A DNA stretch of 64,000 nt from Halocaridina rubra (Eukaryota > Arthropoda > Malacostraca > Decapoda > Atyidae). Positions 33,899 through 43,347 of this stretch are shown here, piece after piece (position 1 is the first letter of the stretch; each line of letters opens with the position of its first letter). The position numbers and the translations under genes are program-made. The stretch lies in the NCBI GenBank assembly GCA_037179515.1, contig JAXCGZ010021130.1, positions 2,501 to 66,500 of the forward strand. Direction: 5' to 3'. Below the pieces are notes generated by a model that saw only the letters and a list, made by a program, of their open reading frames with translations, was not told the DNA's origin and did not search any database.

Positions 33899-35134
33899 TA
33901 TCATTGATCACCAGTACAGCTTTACCCCTTCTTTCCATTCTTTGATTTCCAGTTTTCTCACTGACCATTTTATATCTGTAGTTGTTGATGGTGCGACATA
34001 TAGCCCTTTCTCTGTTACCAATGGTGTTCCACAGGGCTCTGTTCTTTCACCTACTTTATTCCTTCTCTTCATCAATGATCTTCTACAATCCCCATCTTCC
34101 TCTCCTCTTTATGCCTTTGCTAATGATGTTACCCATCACTTTTCCTCTGCCTTTTCTTCACAACCTTTATCTGCTACTTGTAATCAGTCTCATATCACTC
34201 CTTCTTTTACTCTCAACTCTGATTTGCAGAGAGTATTTCAGTGGGGCACTCAAAATTTAGTTAAATTCAATGCTTCCAAGACACAGTTTCTGGCTATCTC
34301 TTTATCTTCTCCTCCTGATAACCCAATTGTCTTTGAAACTAACGAAATTTACCCTCTTAATTCTATCTACATAGTAGGAATCCATATAGCCTCTAACTTG
34401 TCTTGTAGGAATCACATAATCCAAATTTCTAAATCTTCATCCAAAATCTTGGTGCTTTATTTCGTTTTCGTCAATAATTTTCCTCTTTACAGTTACTTAA
34501 AATCTATAAAGGTCATATCTGTCCCTGCTTAGAATACTGCTCACACATCTGGGGTGTGTCTTCTTATACTTATCTCCTTGATAGGGTTGAATCTAAGGCA
34601 GTCAGACTGATTAGTGATCCTTCTCTTACTTCTAATCTGAATTCTCTCTCTCTTCGCCATAAGGTATCTTCATTTTCTCTTTACTATCGCTACTACTTCC
34701 ATCGCTGCTCTGATGAGTTGGCGATTTGAATCCCTCCCCCACTGCCGAGGCAGCGTAACACTCGCCAAGCGGCCTCATCTCACAGGTACTGTGTGGAGAT
34801 TTATAGCTCGCGGATTGGTCGGTGCAGCAACTGCTTCTTCCCATCTTCCTCCAGACTCTGGAACTCTCTCCCTGCTTCTGTCTTTCCTAATTCTTATGAC
34901 CATTCTTCCTTCAAAATGCAGATCTATCATCATCTCAGGGCCTAGTCCTCCATATCTCTTGGTCTTCTGTACTTTGTCTGTTTTTTTCGGTCGTTTTCCT
35001 TTGTGTGACATCACCTCATCTCTGCCTTGTCCTTAACCTTTTTCTTTTCCTTTGTCTTGGTATTTTCTCGTGCTCGGGCCTTTATTGATGAGGGCAGTTT
35101 CTGCCTGTCCCGGTGTCACACTCATGAAAAAAAA
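33899..35134 (+). pseudogene. LINE-2 RT palm, C-terminal domain and 3' end
   Basis: Resumes after CR1 with DHQY-type sequence, then skips about 60 residues to SSFLTDHFISVVVDGATYSP, GVPQGSVLSPTLFLLFINDL and AFANDVTHHF, in which the expected FADD motif is degraded to FAND. Then FQWGTQNLVKFNASKTQFLA and, after frame breaks, RLWNSLP-type C-terminal sequence (near 34855). The 3' UTR has GTGCTCGGGCCTTTATTGATG and ends GTGTCACACTCATG plus A8, matching the other copy. Inactive. Confidence 0.8.
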
Positions 35135-35172
35135 TAGATTGAAAATAGGGGTTTACCAGTTGTACTACTGGT

Positions 35173-35930
35173 TCAAACGCCAATGCTAAATGTTCTCTTT
35201 GCCTCGTCTGTCCATTGGACAGGAGAGGTTTTATCTAGCTTTGAGGATGTCATTTGCTGCAAAGGGGAAGCGATAGTATTAAAGTGTGGAATGAACCATT
35301 GGTAGTAGCCGACACTACCCAGGAATGATCTCAGTTGAGTTACAGTAGCAGGTTTCTCCATATCCTTAATAGCTTGCACCTTGTACTGTAATGGGGACAT
35401 AACTCCTTCTCCGACCAAGTGGCCAAGATACTGCAATTGTGTGAAGCCAATCTTGCATTTGGAAGGCTTTAAATGAAGTCCATGCTGGTTCAGATGATCG
35501 AGAACTCTGCAAAAATTCGTGAGGTGCGATGACCAATCCTGAGAATGCACCAGGATAACGTCTATAAACCATGAAACATTATTGAGGTCCTGCATTACTG
35601 TCCTCATGAGCCAGCTGAAGCAGCCAGGGGCATTCACCATACCAAAAGGCATGACCCTGAACTGATATAGACTGTATCTTGTGGAAAAGGCCGTTAGAGG
35701 CTTGGTAGTCTCGCTCAGCGGGACTTGCCAAATTCCACTGGACAGATCAAGTTTGGACAGGTAGCAGGCTCGGGAGAGCAACGAGAAAATATCCTTGGCA
35801 TCGGCAATGGGCTCTCCATCAAAGGTGGTACGGGTGTTAGCCTTACGACAGTCAAGGCAGAACCTGTGACTGCCATCTCGCTTATGCACTGCCAGTAACA
35901 GCACACACCAAGGTGAAATGTTCTTTTCAA
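35173..35930 (-). pseudogene. Gypsy-2 reverse transcriptase
   Basis: Nearly complete RT palm: LLLAVHKRDGSHRFCLDCRK (motif with FCxDYRxLN context), YLSKLDLSSGIWQVPL with the first catalytic Asp, FRVMPFGMVNAPGCFSWLM, then WFIDVILVHS where the family has YxDDILV. The second Asp of the catalytic pair is therefore Val. The thumb region follows: LHLKPSKCKIGFTQLQYLGH and LRSFLGSVGYYQWFIPHF. The frame runs out at TFSIGV just before the RNase H domain, close to the poly(A) end of LINE-2. The D-to-V change alone should abolish polymerisation. Confidence 0.87.
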
Positions 35931-36136
35931 CTATTCCAAGGCGAACCCAAGTGTCAAGACCTTACTTCAGTTGTACTAACAACTGGTGGGGAAGGCCATA
36001 GGAATACCGAAATGGCTCTGGGTCAGTCAATCTGACATGATGCTCAAGGGTAGAGGTTGTGCCTGGGAGGTCATTGAAGACATTACTCATAGTCCTCTAA
36101 TAGCTTGTTCAGCTGTTCCCGTTGACTCAGTTGCAG

Positions 36137-37811
36137 TCAAGAGTTAATAATGCAATTATTCACACTTTCCTTTCGGTGTGTGGGAATGGCAGGATCCTTA
36201 CCACCATGAAAAGTTAAGGTTATGTTTTCAATTGTGAGGTCAGTGGCTGCAGTCAGAGGGACTTCTTCTGAAAAACTCCACTCCCATAAGTGTGTCTCCA
36301 CTGCAAGGGGGGAGTCTTCCAATATAGGAGGTAAGGGGTGGCTATAATGGAGCACCTGCGTTGCTGCAGCCTCGGAGGTAATGTTGATGCTGAGGGCATC
36401 TATAGGGATTACTGACAGTGCCAGAGCAGTATCCCTGTGCACCTCCGGGGAATCACGATACAGCTTCAGCTGGTTAATGTGGTATTTCCGGTTATTGCCA
36501 TCAACATTTACCCCATAATTGTCAGTGGTCACCCGTTGTACCACAGTGTGCGGTCCTTTCCAGCATAGCATTAGCTTGCGAGTATCTGTTGGAAGAAGTA
36601 ACAGAGCTCGATCTCCGGGTGTCAGGGCACGACGTCGGACAAGCTTGTCAAAGAGGAGCTTGGCAGTCTGCTACTGGCCCTTAATGGCAAATTGTGCAGT
36701 TTTCCAAGTCTTTTTGAGATAGGACAAAAACTTCAAAATATACTCATGGACGTCCCTATCGTCATCCTCGATGGTAGGCGAGTCCCAACATTCTGCTAAG
36801 AATTCCACTGGGATTTTGACCTTATGACCATAAATCAGCTTGAGGGGCAAGTATCCAGTAATGTTGCAGAGCGTGTCACTGAAGGAGAAAAGTGCAGCGG
36901 GGACGTACTTGTCCCACTGCCTGGGTATGTCTATCACTAGCCTGCACAAACATCGCTTCAATGTCCCGTTATAGCGTTCTCATGCTCCATGTGATTTTGC
37001 ATGATAGATACTTATACCAATGTGCTTCATATCAAAGAAGTTGCAGAAAGACACAAAGTGCCTACTTGTAAACTGACTTCCATTGTCAGAAGTGACCTGC
37101 TCAGAGAAGCCAACCTCTAGCATATTTCAAATAGGGCCTGAGTGACTGTTTTGGTCGTGATAGAAGATAGTGGCACTGCATCTGGGTACCTTGTTGCCAG
37201 ATCGATGTATAATAGGAGGAACTGTTTCCCTGTAGATGAAGCTCGGTTAATAGGACCTAATATGTCAATGGCGACCTTGGAAAATAGCTCCGTTGAGAGC
37301 TTAGTTATGCCCATGGGGACTTTCAATACCAGTGCCGTAGAGGTGGATTGACAGACAGGGCAGAAGCCCATATATCTGTCTACCTCGGCGTACATGTTTG
37401 GCCACGCAAAAGCCTTCTGAAGGACGTGCCGAGTTTTTGCTTTGCCTCTGTGTCCCCTCAGAGGAAAATGGTGTACCACATACATAACCTGGCAGTGCAA
37501 CAAAGCGGGCACCACCATCTGTTTAAAGGTGTGACCATCTTTAGTCACATGCCTACCAAGAACTCCATCTTTAAGGGCATAAGTGATCTGGCCTCCTTCT
37601 ATCACCATGAAGGTTCTGTCCCCCCTTCGATGCCATGTTGCATCCAGAGATTGAGCCTGAGGCAGTCCTGCTGCAGTTTAGCGAAGTCTGGATGGGATTT
37701 CAGTGGCTCTAGAGGTGCATCATCTGGTAAAGGAGGGGGAATTTCTCTGCATTCCACATTACAAGTACTAACTGCGGCAGACTCAATGAAGTCAGTCAGA
37801 GAAATGTCCAA
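36137..37811 (-). pseudogene. Gypsy-2 integrase, upstream of RT
   Basis: From high to low coordinate: linker HPDFAKLQQDCLRLNLWMQH; zinc domain HHFPLRGHRGKAKTRHVL with CPVCQSTS; first catalytic Asp in VAIDILGPI and the following LLYIDLATRYPDAVPL; after a break at ~37117 the region with the second Asp (sense reading TSDNGSQF, near 37085); then RQWDKYVPAALFSFSDT and GYLPLKLIYGHKV, and after another break GPHTVVQRVTTDNYGVNVDG and KYHINQLKLY (GPY/F-type module). Several stops (near 36670, 37117) disrupt it. The position between protease and RT is as in Gypsy-1, though the two are clearly different families. Confidence 0.85.
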
Positions 37812-37874
37812 ATTCCTGGCATCGGAGCCAGCTTGTTGTGACTTCTCCCGAGGGATGTTCCAGTGAGAAATGTC

Positions 37875-38180
37875 CTAATGGTAGAGGTCAGCCTGGATGA
37901 TAGGAGCTAGGTTCAGTACACGACCCAGCAAGACAAGGTACATAAGCTCAATCAATGACCTTTCCAGGTCAAAGACGCAGCAGCATCGTATTTGAGGTGT
38001 TCCTTCAGCAACCCGCACACGAACGGCTTTGCCAGTGAAATCTTCATCCCTGACAAGTCTCTCATCAACAAATATGCCACCGGCCCCTGTGTCCAGGGCT
38101 ATCTCAGCTTCCACACCATTTATGGTTCCAAGGCATTTTGGGATCATCTCGGGATCATCATGTTCAGTGAATTCCACATT
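37875..38180 (-). pseudogene. Gypsy-2 aspartic protease
   Basis: IPKCLGTINGVEAEIALDTG with catalytic ALDTGAG, then IFVDERLV and RVAEGTPQI. A frame break near 37990 separates the end. Directly upstream of the integrase linker. Confidence 0.8.
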
Positions 38181-39471
38181 GGCAAGTTTGTACGGTGGTT
38201 CCTCAGCGTTACCCTCAGTGGCTCTTTCTGGCCTTGTTTATATGGCATGGGCTGAGTGAGTGGCCAGACGGTTATGCTGGCCGCCGCTGTGAGGGGGAGT
38301 GTGGTGGCTCTTAGAGTTCGGCTGAAAACCCTTGGAAGGTAGAGCAGGGTAATTGCCCTTGCCTCTGAACTTCTGAGACTTACGTCATACTGATTTGTCC
38401 TTCTTGAGTGTGGGTGCATGGCCGTAATAAGGCTGAGGAGTGTGAGGAGGATGAGCTGAACAATTGAAGTTCTGAGAAGGGCCCTTGTGCTTCCCGTTCC
38501 TGTGATCTCCTTTTCGCTAGGAATCATGGCCTGCTGCAGGGGAGATGACATTCTGAGGAGGAACCTTGGGATTGGCCCCTCTTGCCCTCATAAGGTCACA
38601 GACATGTACTCTAGGCTGGTTGTGCTGGCCGTGCTCATCCACAGCGTCTGAACTTTTCACGAAGTTGATCTCATCCTAAAGCTGAGTCCTTAAATATGCA
38701 ACAACATCCTTTGTGAGGTTATTGGCAATTGATTCTTGATGTTTGATTAAACATTAAGAATGGATACCACTTTTCAGGAGGACACTTTGCAACTTGCAAC
38801 CAATCATTAAAGAGGTGAGCCTAGCATTTGCCAAAGGTACAACAGTTCTCCTTCTTCAATGGGAAAACGCAGACATACCTAAGACGTCACTAAGCTGGCG
38901 AAAAGTTCTGCGAGGCAAGGAGTGTGCTTTTAACTTTCTAGTAGTCCCTCAATTGTCTGTGGTCGAGTTCACTGACCAGGGCGATCAGACGGGGTGGCAT
39001 GGAGGTGAGCAGCCAATGACTCTTTTTAGCCACTGTGCTTTGCTAGCTGTTACAAGACTTTCAAAACAGCGGATGTAAGTATCGAGTGGTTGCTTGCTGT
39101 CGCCACTCACTACGCTGGTCCCCATTTCCGAGTGAAGGACCACTGTTTGGGGTTCCCGCTCGCAGCCGAGCAAGCGCAAGCTCATGTTCGTGTTGTGCTT
39201 GTGCCTGTGCCTGGTCGTAATCGCGTTGTACTTGCTCACTTTCTCGTTTTGCTAATGCCTGCTCCTGCTCACGTGCTTTCTTCTCCAGCTCGCCTCGGCA
39301 ATTAGCCATCGTGTTATGAGCCCACTCGAAGAGCATCGGTCCTGGGGAATAGCCATATTTCTCCCCCATAGCAATCGTCTTGTCCAGGTAACTCACCTCA
39401 TCGAATGTTCGATGGTTTCCTGTGACTGCCTGCTTTCCATGTTAGTTTCCTGTGACTGCCCAGTTGCCATG
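38181..39471 (-). pseudogene. Gypsy-2 Gag
   Basis: ATG at ~39471 gives MATGQSQETNMESRQSQET, containing a short direct duplication (GTCACAGGAAAC twice) followed by a frameshift. Next TFDEVSYLDKTIAMGEKYGY and a long charged helical stretch (ELEKKAREQEQALAKRESEQ, AQAQAQHEHELALARLR), a probable coiled coil. A second frame continues with GDSKQPLDTYIRCFESLVTA. The tail is Pro/His-rich (HHTPPHSGGQHNRLATHSAH). No clear zinc knuckle. Assigned as gag from position between primer site and protease. Confidence 0.6.
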
Positions 39472-40133
39472 GTAGTTTGCTAAACAGTCAATAATGAAGT
39501 ACCAAAACAAACAACCACAAAAAAACAAATCTCTACAATAGTAAAAAAAAATGAGAGAACCACACAACACCAAGGAGAGTAAAAAAATTAAACACCTCAG
39601 TTCAAACTTAAAAATAACGGTGATCCCAAAGCCTCACAATGAAAGTGACTCAAAATACAATCTAGTGCAAGAGTTGAATATAAAACTCAATTATAAGCAA
39701 AATCCTTAATATGCTTTCTCCAAATTTCTAGATATCGAAGAAATATAAACAATTCTTAACAAATAATCGCCCTTTAAAGGATATATAAAACACTAATGTT
39801 TTAAAACTCAATCTTATCACGCAAATATATGAAATCTTAAATAACACGTGTTCTTATAATGCAGAATTTCTAAATTCTGTTACCACATAATCTCATGCAG
39901 ATTTCCAGAAATTTTGTTTACCACATGGTAAACAAGAAAAATATTAGCTACTGTAATTAATTTTGAGAATAAAAATAAAATTCTGACACGCAACATCTCT
40001 AGCATCAAGATTTTTGTGTGGAGCCAAAGATTCATTCATTTTAATAATCCGAGCCAGTGGTAATCGGGTTTCATGTGCAATGTTAGAAAGCAAAATAAAA
40101 ATAGATTTATCAAAATCAGTCTGTCTGTTCGGG

Positions 40134-40150
40134 TCTCTGTTCGGGCGCTA
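40134..40150 (-). promoter_or_regulatory. tRNA-Lys-type primer-binding site of Gypsy-2
   Basis: Minus strand TAGCGCCCGAACAGAGA, close to the TGGCGCCCGAACAGGGAC site complementary to tRNA-Lys3, a few bases inside the LTR end at 40156. Confidence 0.7.
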
Positions 40151-40155
40151 AATTT

Positions 40156-41589
40156 TGTGGAGTGGGGAGATTGTTAAGTTTCTGTTTTCCTAAGAGGACT
40201 CAAATTACTGAACTCGGTTAAGAGCTCACAAACAAACAGGACATTTATTAATTTTGCAAATTAATTGTGCAACCACTACTCGGTTATATGAAAGTCAGAA
40301 TTCAACTATTTTTTTATTTTGAAAATGCAATGACATAAAAAAAGATTGAATAAATTTTTGGAGAGCTGGAACTAATTTAGAATTAAAATTTATGATATGC
40401 TGCCTCGAATCCTGGAGGTGGTGAGCACGATTTTGATTTGCGGCACCACAGATGGATGCCAAGACTTTGGCCTCAACTCGACGACCACCTCTGTCACACT
40501 GGCAGAGTAGAATAGAGGACACTGCAATTGCAGAAACAGAAGTGACACACTGTTAATAATGGGAAATCCAAAAGCGCGAGCACACAAATAATGAGTTTCC
40601 AATATTATTCTACTGGATGAAAATATATTGGTTAGTCACAGCTAACCAGAAATGTTTATGCTACCTTAAGAGCATATATAAAACCATTAATTATTTTCTG
40701 GCATTAGAGGAAAACAATTTATTCACAATAAATGAATAATAAGTGAGACAAATACAGCATATATTCCTTAAATTGTGGGGAACCATAAAAGTTGCAATAC
40801 CAACTGGGCAAAATTGCTTATTAATTATTTGCAATTTACATCGTAAAACACTCAATTTGCGATAAAAGGAGAATCTACGAAATAAATACAGTATTCATTC
40901 AATTTTGGTTATCAAGAAATATTTGTAATGCAAAAGGGGCAAAACCACCTTTTGAAGTATTTGCAACTTATAACTCAAAACACTTTCTCCCCAATATATG
41001 AAGAATCAGCAAGATAAATACAATATGTATTCATTAATTTGTGGTTAACAAGATACATTTGCAAAGCCAACAGAAGGGTAAAATTACTTTTCAATTATTT
41101 GCGGTTTATAGCATAAAATTATTAATTATTTGCAATTTAAATAGTAAATAATTCTATTTACGAGTTTTGACGTAAAACACTTTATTTACGATGATAGAAT
41201 GGGGTAAAATGAAATTAGAATTCATTAGGAAAAAGAGATAGATTTTTACGTGGTTATAAGCAATCTTCAAAGGATGAGATTTTTGCTTGGCACATTCAGT
41301 GAAAGAAATTTCTTATCAATGTATTTCGGCGGTAATTTCCAGGTCAAAGAATTTAGTTTGGCAAATGAGATTCCAGTTAGGTAATCTACAAAAGTTCGTT
41401 TTGTAAGGGAATGGAATCTGAGAAAATTTTCGTAGTACTTGATTAGTAAAAGATTTGACCAGTGACAAAGTTAACCAGTTTCTCGAATTCTAAATTTCCT
41501 TGTTTGTGCCAGCTGAATTCATGTGAAGACACCATGTAAATAAGGTTTGAAGTAGGCTTGACTGCTGAGGCGAGATCTTGCTTCTGGGA
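40156..41589 (-). repeat. Gypsy-2 5' LTR region
   Basis: Begins on plus as TGTGGAGTGGGGAGATTGTTAAG and resembles the last 50 bp of the window (TTGTTAAGATTCTGTTTTACTA). Very A+T-rich with no coding. Outer edge not determined. Confidence 0.55.
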
Positions 41590-41599
41590 TGTTTGGCCA

Positions 41600-41820
41600 C
41601 TTTTTTTTTTTCTTGATGTTCTCCCTTGAGGATGAGCGGACCTTCCCTCTTTGGCCTGCAGGTGGGGTAAGATTTTGTTGATTGGAGGTGGTATTCGCTC
41701 TTGAGGGCGAATGGGCTTTCCTATTTTGGCGCAGAGGTGGGGTGAAATCTGGTTATGGTTGGTGGTATTCACTCTTGAGGGCGATCGGACTTTCCTATTT
41801 TGGCCCGCAGGTGAGGTTAT
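41600..41820. repeat. Minisatellite, three ~75-90-bp units
   Basis: Units contain TCTTGAGGGCGA / TTTCCTATTTTGGC / GCAGGTGGGGT and recur about every 75-90 bp (near 41620, 41698, 41772). May be part of the Gypsy-2 LTR. Confidence 0.75.
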
Positions 41821-41930
41821 GCAAAATTGTAAAGATAGTGGAAAACATAATTGTTCAGTTGAGGATTATTAGTTTACATCAAACAATTTAATGAATTCCT
41901 GTTTTGTGGTGAGAGAGAGTTATTACATGG

Positions 41931-42690
41931 TTATCTTGGTGGAGGGTATTGACTAATGATATTTAGTAGACTGTTCATATAGTTGTTTGTTGCTAGTCTG
42001 ATTATGGAGCTAGCAACATGAAGGGCATTTGGATCTTCGCTGGATGTTGCGGGGGCACCAGTTTTCTGTCGAATTTCTGAAAAGGAATCACATTCGAGGA
42101 TGTAGTGGAGCAGTGGATGTGATGAGGCTACCTGGCAGAAGGTGCATTCTCTGATGATATCATCCACTATTCGCCAGGTGCACTTGTACCCGAGTCTCAG
42201 AAGGTACACATTGACCGCCGTGCTTCGTCGAAGGTTCTTAGGCAGGGTGATTCGCTGAAGATCAGTGGTGGCTTTGTACCACCAGATGGGGGGGAGCCAA
42301 TGTCTATGCACAGGTTGTGTTTAGTTAATAAGACGTTAAGGAGTGACTTGATGGCTTTGTTTGCTATCTGTTGAATCCCAGGAGGCAGAGGTATTTGGAT
42401 TTCTGCTCTATGAGTAGCTTGTTTAGAGGCTTGATCGGCATCCTCATTTCCCTTGATGCCGATGTGGCTGGGAATCCAGGCAAGAGTGATGGCTTTTCCA
42501 AGGCTGTTTGTCCTGTGGTAGTGGCTGAGGAGGGTGGTGATGATACGTACATTGTCTCTAAGGAGTGCTTCTTGATGGTCTGTAAGGCGCCTTTAGAGTA
42601 AGAGAGAATTAGGGCATGGTCTGCTCCTTGCTGGATGAAGAAGTCGAGGGCTTTGGCTATGGCAACAAGCCGCCATATGAGGACGATTCA
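41931..42690 (-). pseudogene. I-type LINE tail: RNase H and C-terminal zinc region
   Basis: Minus strand: QGADHALILSYSKGALQTIK (RNase H active-site region, usual DSQ altered), then ITLAWIPSHIGIKGNEDADQ in a second frame, the hallmark SHxGIxGNExAD motif with its Asp. The post-RNase H region has YLLRLGYKCTWRIVDDIIRE, CTFCQ and HPLLHYILEC, the Cys/His cluster seen at the C terminus of I-superfamily LINEs. Stop at 41931. Frameshifts near 42550 and 42310. RT and endonuclease are missing. It differs from LINE-2, which shows no RNase H. Confidence 0.75.
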
Positions 42691-43245
42691 ATGTCCCTCC
42701 TGGTGAAGTCATCTGTAAGATATATATCCAGAGAAGTAACTTGATCATATAATATTTGAGGGCTACTGTAGTGGTGGTCCCTGGCAGGCAATTATGGCAG
42801 AGATGCAAGGGAGAGACAGTATTTTAGGTGCAACAAGCAGAGGTAAATAAAAAAAAAGAGAATTATTACGGTCAAGAGAGGTTACTGGCAAACAATCTCT
42901 TGAATGTTCTTTGTGTTTGAGGAGACGGAATTTTAACTATTCAAATAATAAAGAAGCTACTGATATGTATCTAGATAGGCTAATGACATATCAACTGGGT
43001 CAAATTCATAACAAAATTATCAGCAAGAGTGATTATTATAATATAAAAATCAGCAGGAGCCATTTTATCATAAGAAAATTGTGTAAAAAACGTATCTAAC
43101 AGACTCACCTGGATTATGGCCTCGTTCATGAAGAAAAGGAAAGATCAGAAAACAGAAATAGGAGGGAGACTTTAATATTGGGATCATGCTTTCTACACGT
43201 ACAAGAATATTAGGTGACTTTGAGCGAAACACTCTATCACATGTG
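42690..43245. repeat. Unclassified dispersed repeat, copy 2
   Basis: Same orientation as 20850-21556 and lacking ~150 bp near its right end. Abuts the (GT)n run in front of the CR1 array. Confidence 0.8.
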
Positions 43246-43347
43246 TGTGTGTGTGTGATTACCTAATTGTGATTACCTAATTGTGTTTACGGGAAAGAGC
43301 CCAAAGCTCGTATCTTCCCGAATCTACTGATCGGTTCCATTTTATAC

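Larger units (their letters stand above)
23783..35134 (+). mobile_element. LINE-2 (non-LTR retrotransposon), split by two younger insertions
   Basis: Segments 23783-25461, 31332-31433 and 33899-35134 join into one degenerate non-LTR element: endonuclease, RT N-terminus, RT palm, C-terminal domain, 3' UTR and short poly(A) (35127-35134). A second copy at 52148-53284 (minus) has the same 3' UTR and a poly(A) tail. I-superfamily/jockey-like; exact clade unresolved. The 5' boundary lies between 23593 and 23783. Confidence 0.78.
35173..41930 (-). mobile_element. Gypsy-2: Ty3/gypsy retrotransposon, Gmr1-like order, truncated
   Basis: Minus-strand element: LTR (low-coordinate edge at 40156), tRNA-Lys-type primer site, gag, protease, integrase, RT, then interruption by LINE-2 at ~35135-35170, with RNase H probably at 23209-23592. 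Integrase again precedes RT. The high edge of the LTR is not resolved; 41930 is an upper limit set by the LINE frame beyond. Confidence 0.75.

Noticed and set aside
37348..37866. 172-codon plus-strand frame
   Set aside because: Antisense of Gypsy-2 integrase, whose HHCC and D motifs are on minus.
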